Assembly: GCF_036607905.1 (NCBI RefSeq)
Contig: NZ_CP144555.1
Coordinates: forward strand, 5,642,001 to 5,706,000
Length of the DNA stretch: 64,000 nt
Origin: Streptomyces sp. SCSIO 75703
Lineage (GTDB): Bacteria > Actinomycetota > Actinomycetes > Streptomycetales > Streptomycetaceae
Reading direction: 5' to 3'
Shown in pieces: positions 47,342 through 61,955 of the stretch. The notes under the pieces are model-generated. The model had not been told where the DNA came from, made no database searches, and saw only the letters and a program-made list of their open reading frames with translations. Numbering within the stretch: the stretch's first letter is position 1; every line of letters starts with the position of its first letter. A program made the translations under genes and the position numbers.

Positions 47342-49600
47342 TCAGCCCGTCGTCTCCCCACCCCCGCGGGTGGGCGAGGCGGCGGGCTTCGCGTGCGGCG
47401 GCTCCGCCGGCGCCCCCGCCGCGGGCGCCACCGGACGCGGCCGGACCCCCGGCCTCCGCAGTGCCCGCGCCACCGCCTCGCTCCGGTCGAGCCGCGCCCC
47501 CCGGCGCGCACACGCCTCGTAGCCCGCGTCGCCCAGCCGCTCCCGGGCCGCCGTCTCGCACAGTTCGTGCGGCGTGTTGTAGTGCGCCGAACCGAACAGC
47601 GGCAGCCCCACCGAGGGCCACATCCGGCTCGCCGCGCCCTGCAGCACCGCCGCCTCCGCCGCGTCGCCCTCCGTCACCGTGACCAGGGCCAGCAGTTCCA
47701 CCGCCAGCACCGAGCCGAGCTGGTCGTGGAAACCGTGGGCGCTGTCCAGCGACTCGGTCAGCAGCTCCCGGGCGAGGGCCGGCTCGCCCCGGCTCCAGGC
47801 CGCGTAGGCCAGCACGTACAGCGCGTAGGCGCGGGCCCAGCGCTCGCCGTGGTCCTCGCAGACCCGGCGCACGTCCTCGCACAGCCGCACGGCGTCGGAC
47901 AGGTCGCCCTGGAAGGCCCGCGTCATCGCCAGTTCCACCTGGCCCATCAGCACGTTGCTGTTCAGCTCGCCGATCTCGCCGTAGCGGCGCAGCGCCGAGC
48001 GCAGCAGCGTCTCCGCGCGCGCCATGTCGTCGGTGACCAGCGCCAGGCAGCCGGTGCGGTGCTCCGCGTAGGCCAGCGCCGTGTCGTTCGCCGACCGCTC
48101 GGCCTCCTCCCGGCACTCCTGGAGGGCCCCCAGCGCGGCCACCGTGTCACCCTGGAGGATCGCCACGTAGGCGAGGACCCACAGTGCCTTCAGCCGGGAC
48201 TGCTCGCCCGCGGTCGGCTCCGCGTCCAGCCGCACCGCCTGCTCCAGCCAGCGCCGCCCCTCCGACAGCCGGCCGCTGCCGACCCAGTGGAACCACAGGG
48301 CTCCCGCCAGGTACTGGCCCAGGTGCGCCTCCTCCGGATCCGCCAGGCAGTGCTCCAGCGCGCTGCGCAGGTTGGGCAGTTCGGCGTCGACCCGGGCGGC
48401 GACCTCGCGCTGGCGCGGCGAGAACCACTCCAGCTCGCACCAGGTCGCCAGGCCCACGTACCAGTCCCGGTGCCGGCGCCGCAGCCGGGCCGCGTCGCCC
48501 GCCGCCTCCAGCCAGCCGGCGCCGTACGCGCGCACCGTGTCGAGCATCCGGTAGCGCACCCCGGCCGGCGACTCCTCGCGGGTCAGCACCGACTGGGCGA
48601 GCAGCGCGGAGACCACGTCGAGCACGTCGTCGGCGGCCAGCCCGCCGCCGCTGCACACGTACTCGGCGGCCTCCAGGTCGAAGGGGCCGGCGAAGACGGA
48701 CAGCCGCGCCCACAGCAGCCGCTCCTCGGGGGTGCACAGTTCGTGGCTCCAGCCGATCGCCGTGCGCAGCGTCCGGTGGCGGGGGAGCGCGGTGGGGTCC
48801 CCGCCGGTCAGCAGCCGGAAGCGGTCGTCCAGCCGGCGCAGCACCTGGCCGGGCGAGAGGGCGCTCAGCCGCCCCGCGGCCAGCTCGATCGCCAGCGGGA
48901 TACCGTCCAGCCGCCGGCACAGTTCGAGGGCGTCCCCGGCGGGCCCGTCCCGCGGACCGCGCTCGTCCGGGGCCCGGCCGGGGGCCTCCGGGCCGTGGGG
49001 AGTCTCCGGGCCGTGGGGAGCCTCCGGGCCGTGGTGGGCATCCGGCCACACCACCTCGCGCTGGGCCGCGCGGACCCGCAGCAGCTCCACCGCCTCCTCG
49101 GGGCCCAGCGGCGCCAGCGGCACCAGCCGCTCCCCGGCCACGCCCAGCGGACGGCGGCCCACCGCCAGCACCCGCAGCCCCGGCGCCCGCTCCAGCAACT
49201 CGGCCGCGAGCAGGGCACACGGCTCCACCAGGTGCTCGACGCCGTCCAGGAGCAGCAGCGTCTCCCGGTCGGCCAGGTGCGCGAGGAGCGTCTCGCGCGG
49301 CAGCCGCGTCGTGTGGTCGGTCAGCCCGAGGGCCTCCACCACCGCGTAGTCGACGAACTCCGGATCGCGCACCGGGGCCAGCTCGACGCGCCACACCCCG
49401 TCGCGCGGCGTGCGCTCCGCCGCCGCCCGCGCCGCCAGCCGCGACTTCCCGACCCCGCCCGTCCCCGTCACGGTCACCAGCCGGGAGGCGTCCAGGGCCC
49501 GGGCCAGTCCGGCGAGTTCCGCCGCGCGCCCGACGAACGCGTCGAGTTCCAGCGGGAGATTGCCGTGCGGTGAGGGACCGCCACGCCGATGAGCTGCCAT
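47342..49600 (-). CDS. NB-ARC ATPase with TPR-like C-terminus, AfsR/LuxR-related but without DNA-binding domain
   Basis: A 752-residue STAND-type protein. NB-ARC starts at about residue 20 with ELDAFVGRAAELAGL. The P-loop is TGTGGVGKS (Lys52), Walker B is TLLLLDGVEHL, and a GxP-type LDGIPLAIELAAGRLSAL lies near residue 238. A helical region and TPR-like repeats fill about 400-700. No SARP, LuxR or HTH domain is visible at either end, unlike AfsR. HGPEAP/HGPETP repeats near 190-215 come from an 18-bp tandem repeat. ATG 49600 lacks a strong ribosome binding site. Likely a signalling ATPase; target unknown. Confidence 0.82.
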   Translation of the reverse strand: MAAHRRGGPSPHGNLPLELDAFVGRAAELAGLARALDASRLVTVTGTGGVGKSRLAARAAAERTPRDGVWRVELAPVRDPEFVDYAVVEALGLTDHTTRLPRETLLAHLADRETLLLLDGVEHLVEPCALLAAELLERAPGLRVLAVGRRPLGVAGERLVPLAPLGPEEAVELLRVRAAQREVVWPDAHHGPEAPHGPETPHGPEAPGRAPDERGPRDGPAGDALELCRRLDGIPLAIELAAGRLSALSPGQVLRRLDDRFRLLTGGDPTALPRHRTLRTAIGWSHELCTPEERLLWARLSVFAGPFDLEAAEYVCSGGGLAADDVLDVVSALLAQSVLTREESPAGVRYRMLDTVRAYGAGWLEAAGDAARLRRRHRDWYVGLATWCELEWFSPRQREVAARVDAELPNLRSALEHCLADPEEAHLGQYLAGALWFHWVGSGRLSEGRRWLEQAVRLDAEPTAGEQSRLKALWVLAYVAILQGDTVAALGALQECREEAERSANDTALAYAEHRTGCLALVTDDMARAETLLRSALRRYGEIGELNSNVLMGQVELAMTRAFQGDLSDAVRLCEDVRRVCEDHGERWARAYALYVLAYAAWSRGEPALARELLTESLDSAHGFHDQLGSVLAVELLALVTVTEGDAAEAAVLQGAASRMWPSVGLPLFGSAHYNTPHELCETAARERLGDAGYEACARRGARLDRSEAVARALRRPGVRPRPVAPAAGAPAEPPHAKPAASPTRGGGETTG

Positions 49601-49761
49601 GGAACACGGAGCGTACTGACCCGTATTCAGTCCGTACAATCGGTTCGCGCAACTCCTTACGGCACGGTAATGCGGTACGGAGCCCGGTGCCCGGCGCGAT
49701 AGGCTCGGTGCACGACTTTCTCGATGTACAGGCACGTCTTTTCAGGGAGCGGGTGCACGCG

Positions 49762-50196
49762 GTGTCCGGTGGCGAGGTGGCCGGGATCCTGGTGGCCGTC
49801 TTCTGGGCGATCCTGGTCTCCTTCCTCGCCGTCGCGCTGGCGAGGCTGGCCCAGACGCTCAGGGCGACCACCAAGCTGGTGGCGGACGTGACCGACCAGG
49901 CCGTCCCCCTGCTGGCGGACGCCTCCGCGACGGTGCGCTCGGCGCAGACCCAGATCGAGCGGGTCGACGCCATCGCCACCGACGTCCAGGAGGTCACCTC
50001 CAACGCCTCCGCCCTCTCGACCACCGTCGCCTCCACCTTCGGCGGCCCCCTGGTCAAGGTCGCGGCCTTCGGCTACGGCGTGCGCCGGGCGCTCGGCGCG
50101 CGGGGCGGGGACGGGCCGGCCAGGCAGCCGCGCCGCGCCGTGATCGTCGGACGGACGATCCCGACCGCGCGGCGGACGAAGCGGAAGAAGGACTGA
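49762..50196 (+). CDS. DUF948 membrane-anchored helical protein
   Basis: A 144-residue protein. One membrane helix at residues 6-28 (AGILVAVFWAILVSFLAVALARL) precedes a long amphipathic helix (TLRATTKLVADVTDQAVPLLADA) that resembles methyl-accepting-chemotaxis-like coiled coils. The C-terminus is basic. Family DUF948 has no proven function. GTG 49762 is preceded by GGGAG at 11 nt; GTG 49753 is an alternative. It starts the block that runs into alaS. Confidence 0.85.
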   Translation: MSGGEVAGILVAVFWAILVSFLAVALARLAQTLRATTKLVADVTDQAVPLLADASATVRSAQTQIERVDAIATDVQEVTSNASALSTTVASTFGGPLVKVAAFGYGVRRALGARGGDGPARQPRRAVIVGRTIPTARRTKRKKD

Positions 50197-50203
50197 CCCA
50201 GCG

Positions 50204-50557
50204 ATGTTCCGCCGTACGTTCTGGTTCACCAGCGGCGTGGCCGCCGGAGTGTGGGCCACCACCAAGGTCAACCGCAAGCTGAGGGAGCTGAGCCCCGAGA
50301 GCCTGGCCGCGACCGCGGCCGACAAGGCGCTCGACGCCGGCGGCCGGCTGCGGGACCGCGCGGTCGGCTTCGCCCTCGACGTCCGCGACCACATGGCGCG
50401 CCGCGAGGCCGAACTGGGCGACGCGCTCGGACTGCACGCGCCGCCGCCCGACCCGGCGCTCGCGCCGCCCCGGCGGTACGCCGCCATCGAGAACCGCAAC
50501 GATCCGACGTACGTCGACAAGGCGACGTACTCGTCCAACCGGAATGAGGACCACTGA
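50204..50557 (+). CDS. Conserved small actinobacterial protein upstream of alaS
   Basis: A 117-residue protein. A short hydrophobic N-terminus ([19 protein letters not shown]) could be a weak membrane anchor; the rest is helical and charged, ending in a Pro/Arg/Asn-rich tail. I think it belongs to a DUF6167-like family, from memory. It lies 7 bp after the DUF948 gene, and its stop overlaps the ATG of alaS by one base, so the three genes are probably one operon. Confidence 0.8.
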   Translation: MFRRTFWFTSGVAAGVWATTKVNRKLRELSPESLAATAADKALDAGGRLRDRAVGFALDVRDHMARREAELGDALGLHAPPPDPALAPPRRYAAIENRNDPTYVDKATYSSNRNEDH

Positions 50558-53229
50558 TGGAGTCGGCCGAGATTCGTCGCCGCTGGTTGAGCTTCTTCGA
50601 GGAGCGCGGTCACACCGTCGTCCCTTCGGCGTCGCTCATCGCGGACGACCCGACTCTGCTGCTGGTCCCGGCGGGCATGGTGCCGTTCAAGCCGTACTTC
50701 CTCGGGGAGGTCAAGCCGCCCTTCGACCGCGCCACCAGCGTGCAGAAGTGCGTGCGCACCCCCGACATCGAAGAGGTCGGCAAGACCACCCGGCACGGCA
50801 CGTTCTTCCAGATGTGCGGCAACTTCTCCTTCGGCGACTACTTCAAGGAAGGCGCGATCACCCTCGCCTGGGAGCTGCTCACCAGCCCCCAGGACAAGGG
50901 CGGTTACGGCCTCGACCCCGAGCGCCTGTGGATCACCGTCTACCAGGACGACGACGAGGCCGAGCGCATCTGGCACGACGTCGTCGGCGTCCCGGCCGAG
51001 CGCATCCAGCGCCTCGGCAAGAAGGACAACTACTGGTCCATGGGCGTCCCCGGCCCCTGCGGCCCCTGCTCCGAGATCAACTACGACCGCGGCCCCGAGT
51101 TCGGCGCCGAGGGCGGCCCCGCCGTCAACGACGAGCGGTACGTCGAGATCTGGAACCTCGTCTTCATGCAGTACGAGCGGGGCGAGGGCATCGGCAAGGA
51201 GGACTTCGAGATCCTCGGCGAGCTGCCGAGCAAGAACATCGACACCGGCCTCGGCCTGGAACGCCTCGCCATGATTCTGCAGGACGTGCGGAACATGTAC
51301 GAGATCGACACCTCCATGGCCGTCATCCGCAAGGCCACCGAGCTGACCGGCGTGGCCTACGGCGACGCCCACGCCTCCGACGTCTCGCTGCGCGTGGTCA
51401 CCGACCACATGCGCACCTCCGTGATGCTCATCGGCGACGGCGTCACCCCCGGCAACGAGGGCCGCGGCTACGTGCTGCGCCGCATCATGCGCCGCGCCAT
51501 CCGCAACATGCGCCTGCTCGGCGCCTCCGGCCCGGTCGTCAAGGACCTGATCGACGTCGTCATCGCCATGATGGGGCAGCAGTACCCCGAACTGGTCACC
51601 GACCGGGAGCGGATCGAGAAGGTCGCCCTCGCCGAGGAGGCCGCCTTCCTCAAGACGCTGAAGGCCGGCACCAACATCCTCGACACGGCCGTCAGCGAGA
51701 CCAAGACCGCCGGCGGCACCGTGCTCTCCGGCGACCAGGCCTTCCTGCTCCACGACACCTGGGGCTTCCCCATCGACCTCACCCTGGAGATGGCCGCCGA
51801 ACAGGGCCTGTCCGTGGACGAGGACGGCTTCCGCCGCCTGATGAAGGAGCAGCGCGAGCGCGCCAAGGCCGACGCCCGCGCCAAGAAGACCGGCCACGCC
51901 GACCTCGGCGCCTACCGGGAGATCGCCGACCGCGCCGGCGCCACCGACTTCATCGGCTACGGCGACACCGAGGGCGAGTCGACCATCGTCGGCATCCTCG
52001 TCGACGGCGTCTCCTCGCCCGCGGCCACCGAGGGCGACGAGGTCGAGATCGTCCTGGACCGCACCCCCTTCTACGCCGAGGGCGGCGGCCAGATCGGCGA
52101 CAGTGGCCGGATCAGGGCCGAATCCGGCGCCGTCATCGAGATCCGCGACTGCCAGAAGCCGGTCCCGGGCGTCTACGTCCACAAGGGCGTCGTCCAGGTC
52201 GGCGAGGTCACCGTCGGCGCCAAGGCCCAGGCCACCATCGACGTGCTCCGCCGCAAGGCCATCGCCCGCGCCCACTCGGCCACCCACCTCACCCACCAGG
52301 CGCTGCGCGACGCGCTCGGCCCCACGGCCGCCCAGGCCGGTTCCGAGAACCAGCCCGGCCGCTTCCGCTTCGACTTCGGCTCGCCCTCCGCCGTGCCCAC
52401 CGCCGTGATGACCGACGTCGAACAGAGGATCAACGAGGTGCTCGCCCGCGACCTCGACGTCCGCGCCGACGTCATGGGCATCGACGAGGCCAAGAAGCAG
52501 GGCGCCATCGCCGAGTTCGGCGAGAAGTACGGCGAGCGGGTCCGGGTCGTCACCATCGGCGACTTCTCCAAGGAGCTGTGCGGCGGCACCCACGTCCACA
52601 ACACCGCCCAGCTCGGCCTGGTCAAGCTGCTCGGCGAATCCTCCATCGGCTCGGGCGTGCGCCGCATCGAGGCGCTGGTCGGCGTGGACGCCTACCACTT
52701 CCTCGCCCGCGAGCACACCGTCGTCGCCCAGCTCCAGGAGCTGGTCAAGGGCCGGCCGGAGGAACTGCCGGAGAAGATCTCCGCCATGCTCGGCAAGCTG
52801 CGGGACGCCGAGAAGGAGATCGAGAGGTTCCGCGCGGAGAAGGTCCTCCAGGCCGCCGCCGGACTCGCCGAGTCCGCCAAGGACGTGCGCGGCGTCGCCG
52901 TGGTCACCGGCCGGGTGCCGGACGGCACCACCGCCGACGACCTGCGCAAGCTCGTCCTCGACGTGCGCGGGCGCGTCCAGGGCGGCCGGGCCGCCGTGGT
53001 GGCCCTGTTCACCGCGGTCAACGGCAAGCCGCTGACGGTCATCGCCACCAACGAGGCCGCCCGCGAGCGCGGGCTCAAGGCCGGCGACCTGGTCCGCACC
53101 GCCGCCAAGACCCTCGGCGGCGGGGGCGGCGGCAAGCCGGACGTCGCCCAGGGCGGCGGCCAGAACCCGGACGCCATCGACGCCGCCGCCGAGGCCGTCG
53201 AGCGGCTCGTGGCGGACACCGCGAAGTGA
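50557..53229 (+). CDS. alaS: Alanyl-tRNA synthetase
   Basis: An 890-residue class II synthetase. The catalytic domain starts [18 protein letters not shown]. The editing domain has the zinc motif [11 protein letters not shown] near residue 570 and [13 protein letters not shown] near 675. The C-terminal DHHA1 domain ends with a Gly-rich [19 protein letters not shown], also typical. The ATG shares its first base with the stop of the upstream gene (TGATG). The next gene begins within the stop codon (GTGA). Confidence 0.97.
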   Translation: MESAEIRRRWLSFFEERGHTVVPSASLIADDPTLLLVPAGMVPFKPYFLGEVKPPFDRATSVQKCVRTPDIEEVGKTTRHGTFFQMCGNFSFGDYFKEGAITLAWELLTSPQDKGGYGLDPERLWITVYQDDDEAERIWHDVVGVPAERIQRLGKKDNYWSMGVPGPCGPCSEINYDRGPEFGAEGGPAVNDERYVEIWNLVFMQYERGEGIGKEDFEILGELPSKNIDTGLGLERLAMILQDVRNMYEIDTSMAVIRKATELTGVAYGDAHASDVSLRVVTDHMRTSVMLIGDGVTPGNEGRGYVLRRIMRRAIRNMRLLGASGPVVKDLIDVVIAMMGQQYPELVTDRERIEKVALAEEAAFLKTLKAGTNILDTAVSETKTAGGTVLSGDQAFLLHDTWGFPIDLTLEMAAEQGLSVDEDGFRRLMKEQRERAKADARAKKTGHADLGAYREIADRAGATDFIGYGDTEGESTIVGILVDGVSSPAATEGDEVEIVLDRTPFYAEGGGQIGDSGRIRAESGAVIEIRDCQKPVPGVYVHKGVVQVGEVTVGAKAQATIDVLRRKAIARAHSATHLTHQALRDALGPTAAQAGSENQPGRFRFDFGSPSAVPTAVMTDVEQRINEVLARDLDVRADVMGIDEAKKQGAIAEFGEKYGERVRVVTIGDFSKELCGGTHVHNTAQLGLVKLLGESSIGSGVRRIEALVGVDAYHFLAREHTVVAQLQELVKGRPEELPEKISAMLGKLRDAEKEIERFRAEKVLQAAAGLAESAKDVRGVAVVTGRVPDGTTADDLRKLVLDVRGRVQGGRAAVVALFTAVNGKPLTVIATNEAARERGLKAGDLVRTAAKTLGGGGGGKPDVAQGGGQNPDAIDAAAEAVERLVADTAK

Positions 53230-53750
53230 GCGCGGGACAGGGCCCCGGCGAGGGCCCGGAGCACGCGGCGGCGGACGGCCCGGCCATGCGCCGCGGCCGC
53301 CGCCTGGCCGTCGACGTCGGCGACGCCCGGATCGGGGTCGCCTCGTGCGACCCGGACGGCATCCTCGCCACCCCGGTGGAGACCGTCCCCGGCCGGGACG
53401 TCCCGGCCGCCCACCGGCGGCTGCGTCAACTCGTCGAGGAGTATGAGCCGATCGAGATCGTCGTCGGGCTCCCGCGGTCTCTCAAGGGGGGCGAGGGCCC
53501 GGCCGCGGCCAAGGTGCGGGGCTTCGCCCAGGAGCTGGCCCGGGGCGTCGCCCCGGTCTCCGTACGTCTCGTCGACGAGCGGATGACGACCGTCACGGCG
53601 GGCCGGAGCCTGCGCGCCTCCGGGGTCCGCTCGCGCAAGGGCCGGTCGGTGATCGACCAGGCCGCGGCCGTCGTCATCCTCCAGCAGGCACTCGAATCCG
53701 AACGGGTGTCAGGCGAAGCACCCGGTGAGGGCGTCGAAGTGGTCATGTGA
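53226..53750 (+). CDS. ruvX: YqgF/RuvX family putative Holliday junction resolvase or anti-Pre-16S nuclease
   Basis: A 174-residue RNase H-fold protein. [18 protein letters not shown] near residue 25 gives the first acidic residue, [11 protein letters not shown] near 77 and [10 protein letters not shown] near 112 give the others, and the last is in [13 protein letters not shown]. In E. coli the homologue matures 16S rRNA 5' ends. GTG 53226 overlaps the alaS stop; the ATG at 53286 is an alternative start that removes a 20-residue Gly/Ala-rich extension. mltG follows after 123 bp. Confidence 0.9.
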   Translation: MSAGQGPGEGPEHAAADGPAMRRGRRLAVDVGDARIGVASCDPDGILATPVETVPGRDVPAAHRRLRQLVEEYEPIEIVVGLPRSLKGGEGPAAAKVRGFAQELARGVAPVSVRLVDERMTTVTAGRSLRASGVRSRKGRSVIDQAAAVVILQQALESERVSGEAPGEGVEVVM

Positions 53751-53873
53751 TCGCGATACGGTAACGTTCCGCGCGATGCGGGGGCATTCGAACAGCCACC
53801 GCACAGCAAGAGGCGGAACGGGAGCCGGACCTTCCAGCCGCGCGTTTCGCCGCCTCGCGGCTCTAGGGGATCG

Positions 53874-55641
53874 ATGACTGAGTATGGCCGGGGCCAAGGC
53901 TCCGCACCGTGGGGTCCGGAGGACCCCTTGTACGGGGACGGATGGGAAGGACAGCAGGCCCAGGCGGGCCTGCAGTCCCCCTACGGCGGCCGGCCGCAGC
54001 AGTATCCCGAGCAGCCGCAGCACCAGCACCAGCAGCAGTACGGCGAATGGGGAGGCGGTTCCGGGTACGGCGAACAGCAGTACGACCCGTACGACCAGTA
54101 CGGGCAGCCTCCCCCCGGCGGACAACAACCCTACGGACAGCAGCAGGGCGGGCAGTACGACGGGCAGTACGACCCGCAGCAGTACGCGTCCCAGCAACAC
54201 CCGCACCAGCAGCCGCAACAGCCCCACCAGCAGCACGCACAGCACCCGCAGGACGAGGGCTGGGGCACTGGCGCGCATCCCCACGCGCAGTACCCCGGCG
54301 ACCCGTCCGACCCCTACGGCCAGCAGGCCGCGGCCTACGGCGGCGGCGAGCAGCCCGACTTCTACGGCACCCCCGACGCCTACCCGCCCCCCGAGCCGCC
54401 CGGCCGCCGGCGCACCGAGCCCGAACCCGAGCGCACCGACTGGGACCCCGGCACCGAGGAGGAGGACCACGCCTTCTTCACCGGCGCGGACGACGGCAAA
54501 CCAGGGGAGGCCGACGCCGACGAGGAGGGCCCGGTCCGCGGGCGCGGCGAGCGCCGGGCCCGCGGCGGCAAACCCAAGAAGAAGGGCCGCAACGGCTGCG
54601 CCTGCCTCGTGGTCTCGCTGGTGCTGGGCGGCGGCGCCCTGGGCGTCACGTACTTCGGTTACCAGTTCTACCAGGACCGTTTCGGCTCGGCCCCGGACTT
54701 CGCGGGCAGCGGCAACGGCGAGCAGGTCACCGTCACCATCCCCAAGGGCGCGACCGGCTCCGTCATCGGCCAGGAGCTGAAACGCAAGGGCGTCGTCAAG
54801 AGCGTGGACGCCTTCATCTCCGCGCAGGCGAGCAACCCCGGCGGCCAGGGCATCCAGGACGGCGTCTACACGCTGCAGAAGGAGATGTCGGCCGAGAGCG
54901 CGGTCGCACTCCTGCTCAGCCCCAAGAGCCGCAGCAACCTGATCATCGCCGAGGGCAAGCGCAACATCGACGTCTACAAACTCATCGACAAGCGCCTGGA
55001 GGTCAAGGAGGGCACCACCGCGAAGGTCGCCGAGAGCGAGTGGAAGAGCCTCGGACTGCCCGAGTGGGCGATGAACCACGAGAACCTCAAGGACCCCCTG
55101 GAAGGCTTCCTCTACCCCTCCAGCTACTCGGTCGCCAAGGGCCAGAAGCCCGAGGAGGTCCTCAAACAGATGGTGGCGCGGGCCAACGAGCAGTACCAGC
55201 GGATCGGGCTGGAGAAGAAGGCGGCCGGACTCGGCCTCGACGGCCCCTGGGAACTGCTCACCGTGGCCAGCCTCGTCCAGGCCGAGGGCAAGACGCACGA
55301 GGACTTCCGGATGATGTCCGAGGTCGTCTACAACCGCCTCAAGCCCACCAACACGGAGACCAACCGGCTCCTCCAGTTCGACTCGACCTTCAACTACCTC
55401 AAGGGCGAGAGCAACATCCGGATCAGCGAGTCCGAGATCAACAGCAACAAGGACCCCTACAACACGTACACGAACAAGGGCCTGCCGCCCGGTCCCATCG
55501 GCAACCCCGGCCAGGAGGCCCTGGAGGCGGCGCTGGTGCCGACCGACGACGGCTGGATCTACTTCGTGGCCACCGACGGCCTGAACAAGACCGAGTTCGC
55601 CAAGAACTACGCCGAATTCCAGAAGCTCAAGGACAAGTTCG

Positions 55642-55661
<20 letters not shown>
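53874..55661 (+). CDS. mltG: Endolytic transglycosylase MltG with long Gln/Tyr/Pro/Gly-rich N-terminus
   Basis: A 595-residue type II membrane protein. Residues 1-235 are low-complexity, rich in Gln, Tyr, Pro and Gly (QQPHQQHAQHP), and lie in the cytoplasm. One membrane helix is at about 240-262 (LVVSLVLGGGALGVTYFGY). The extracytoplasmic YceG domain follows, with the catalytic Glu in TVASLVQAEGKTHEDF near residue 470 and NTYTNKGLPPGPIGNPG near 530. It cuts nascent glycan strands. ATG follows AGGGGATCG. Its last 20 bp overlap aroE. The N-terminal extension is far longer than in E. coli MltG. Confidence 0.94.
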
Positions 55662-59534
<3,873 letters not shown>

Positions 59535-59694
59535 GTACCCCCGCGTCCCTTCCGTCCGGCCCGCCCGCGGTGCCGGGCACCCGACGGCGTCCCCGGCCGT
59601 TCACCAAACGCCGGCCGGGGACGGTACCGTTCGGTGGCAGGCGGGAGCCCCCGCCGTCAGCGCCCATCGCCTGTACGAGACGGAGTGGCACCGG

Positions 59695-60663
59695 ATGCAG
59701 CACGCAGTGGGGTCTCCGCTGCCGCCGCCCCACCAGCCGGGGCACGGACCGGCCGCCGGCTGGTCCCCGGCCGCGCACCAGCCGGGGCCGCACCACCAGG
59801 GCCCCGCCCCCGTGCCCCCGCCCCCGGGCCACCCGATGCGGGCGCCCCGGCCCGGGACGCCCCCGCCGGGCCCGCAGCGGCCCGGCGCGCACCAGCCGGG
59901 CGCCGGGCAGCCCGGCGTACCGCACCCCGGTCCGCCGCGGACCGGAGCCCCGCACCCCACGGCCCCCGGACAGCCGCCCGCCCCGCAACACCCGGCGCCG
60001 CACGCGCCCGCCACGGACGTCACCGGTCACGTACCGCTGCCCCCGGGTGGTCCCGTCGCCGCCCCGCACCTGCCCGGCGCCCCCTCGGCCATGCCCGACC
60101 CGGCCACCGCCACCCTCGCCGTCCTGCTCATCGGACCGGCCGGCGCCGGCAAGACGACCGTCGCCAAGTACTGGGCCGACCACCGCCGCGTGCCCACCGC
60201 CCACATCAGCCTCGACGACGTCCGCGAGTGGGTCCGCTCCGGCTTCGCCGACCCCCAGTCGGGCTGGAACGACCACTCCGAGGCCCAGTACCGCCTCGCC
60301 CGCCGCACCTGTGGCTTCTCGGCCCGCAACTTCCTCGCCAACGGCATCTCGTGCATCCTCGACGACGCCGTCTTCCCCGACCGCCCCGTCGTCGGCCTCG
60401 GTGGCTGGAAACGGCATGTCGGCCCCGGGCTGCTCCCGGTCGTCCTGCTGCCCGGACTGGACATCGTCCTGGAGCGCAACGCCGCCCGCAGCGGCAACCG
60501 GCGGCTCACCGACGAGGAGGTCGCCCGCATCCACGGCCGGATGGCCGGCTGGTACGGGTCGGGCCTGCCCATCATCGACAACTCCCAACTCGGCATAGCG
60601 GAGACGGCCCGGGTCCTGGACGAGGTCCTGGCCCGTTCCATAGCCAGCCCGCCCCAGTGGTAG
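59695..60663 (+). CDS. P-loop ATPase/kinase with Pro-rich N-terminus
   Basis: A 322-residue protein. Residues 1-130 are a Pro/Gly/His/Gln-rich disordered region with repeated HQPG units. The C-terminal domain (about 138-320) is a small-molecule or zeta-toxin-like P-loop kinase: Walker A LLIGPAGAGKTTVAKYW near residue 143, ISLDDVREWVRSGF near 172, and a lid-like ERNAARSGNRRLTDEEVARIH near 262. Substrate is unknown. The gene lies between aroB and the M24 gene in streptomycetes (from memory). The start ATG follows GGAGTGGCACCGG. Confidence 0.82.
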   Translation: MQHAVGSPLPPPHQPGHGPAAGWSPAAHQPGPHHQGPAPVPPPPGHPMRAPRPGTPPPGPQRPGAHQPGAGQPGVPHPGPPRTGAPHPTAPGQPPAPQHPAPHAPATDVTGHVPLPPGGPVAAPHLPGAPSAMPDPATATLAVLLIGPAGAGKTTVAKYWADHRRVPTAHISLDDVREWVRSGFADPQSGWNDHSEAQYRLARRTCGFSARNFLANGISCILDDAVFPDRPVVGLGGWKRHVGPGLLPVVLLPGLDIVLERNAARSGNRRLTDEEVARIHGRMAGWYGSGLPIIDNSQLGIAETARVLDEVLARSIASPPQW

Positions 60664-60778
60664 CGGCCCCCGCCGCACCGGCCCCCGCGTGACGCCGGGG
60701 ACCGGGCGGGGCGCGGCACGGAAGGGTGCCGAGGCCCCACTCGGACCCGCTCGAACGGCGACATCCGGCCACCCCTCG

Positions 60779-60784
60779 TAGGCT
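60779..60784 (+). promoter_or_regulatory. -10 element 6 nt from start codon (leaderless promoter)
   Basis: TAGGCT ends 6 nt before the ATG at 60791, with no ribosome binding site. Confidence 0.55.
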
Positions 60785-60790
60785 CGGCTC

Positions 60791-61897
60791 ATGTCAGAGG
60801 TGTACGCGGCCCGCCGGACGCGCCTACGGGAACGCTGCGACGCGGGCGGCAGCGCGGCGGTACTGGTCTCCCGCCCCGCCAACGTGCGCTACCTCGCGGG
60901 CGCCGCCCCGCACGGCGCGGTACTGCTGCTCGGCGGGGACGAGGACCTCCTCGTCCACGGAGGACCGCCCTACGCCCGCCCCACCGAGGGCCGGCCCGAC
61001 GAGAACCTGCGGGTCCACGTCCTGCCCGGACCCGGCGGCGACCCCGCCGTCGCCGCCGCGGACATCGCCGCCGCACGCGGCGCCGACTCCCTCGCCACCG
61101 AGGACCACCACCTCACCGTCGCCCGCCACCGCGCCCTGCGCTCCGTCGCGCCCCGGCTGCGCCTGAACGACCTCGGGGGAGCGGTGGAACAACTCCGGGT
61201 GATCAAGGACGAGGAGGAGATCTCCTTCCTGCGCATCGGCGCGGAGATCGCCGACCAGGCCCTCGGCGAACTCCTCGAATCCATCCTGGTCGGCCGCACC
61301 GAGCGGCACCTCGCCCTGGAACTGGAACGGCGCCTGGTCGACCACGGCGCCGACGGCCCCGCCTTCCCCACCTCCGTGGCGACCGGCCCGCACTCGGGCC
61401 GCCGCGGCCACCGCCCCAGCGACCGCCGGGTGGAGGAGGGCGACTTCCTCTCCGTCTGCCTCGGCGCCGACTACCGCGGCTACCGCTGCGAGATCGGCCG
61501 GACCTTCGTCATCGGCACCTCGCCCGCCGACTGGCAGATCGACCTGTACGATCTGGTCTTCTCCGCCCAGCGGGCCGGCCGCGAGGCCCTCGTACCGGGT
61601 GCGGCCTGCCGTGATGTGGACCGCCTCACCCGCCAGCCGCTGGACTCCGCGGGGTACGCGGAGTACCTGCCGCCGCTCACCGGGCACGGCGTGGGGCTGG
61701 AAATCGGCGAGGACCCGCAATTGGCCCCCGCGGCCATGGGTAAACTGGACGCTTGTGTGCCGGTCACCGTCGAACCGGGAGTCCACCTCCCGGGCCGGGG
61801 CGGGGTCCGGATCGATGACACGCTCGTCGTGCGCCCCGAGGCGGACGGCGGACCCGAGCTACTCACCATCACGACCAAGGAGCTGCTCGCGCTCTAG
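60791..61897 (+). CDS. M24 (Xaa-Pro peptidase) family protein with altered metal ligands
   Basis: A 368-residue protein with the creatinase N-terminal domain (about 1-125) and the pita-bread M24 domain. The five metal ligands of aminopeptidase P are D, D, H, E, E. Here the first Asp is Cys223 ([12 protein letters not shown]), the second Asp is Glu234 (RCEIGRTF), His299 (GHGVGLEI) and Glu328 (VEPGVHLPG) are kept, and the last Glu is Asp342 ([10 protein letters not shown]). Activity is therefore doubtful or metal preference changed. It precedes efp by 58 bp, the usual pepQ-efp order. Annotated pepQ-like by position; a non-peptidase role is possible. Confidence 0.85.
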   Translation: MSEVYAARRTRLRERCDAGGSAAVLVSRPANVRYLAGAAPHGAVLLLGGDEDLLVHGGPPYARPTEGRPDENLRVHVLPGPGGDPAVAAADIAAARGADSLATEDHHLTVARHRALRSVAPRLRLNDLGGAVEQLRVIKDEEEISFLRIGAEIADQALGELLESILVGRTERHLALELERRLVDHGADGPAFPTSVATGPHSGRRGHRPSDRRVEEGDFLSVCLGADYRGYRCEIGRTFVIGTSPADWQIDLYDLVFSAQRAGREALVPGAACRDVDRLTRQPLDSAGYAEYLPPLTGHGVGLEIGEDPQLAPAAMGKLDACVPVTVEPGVHLPGRGGVRIDDTLVVRPEADGGPELLTITTKELLAL

Positions 61898-61955
61898 CCC
61901 CGCGCTGTGCGCCCGCCCCCGAGTCGTCCACGTCAGTCCAGGAGATTCCACAACC

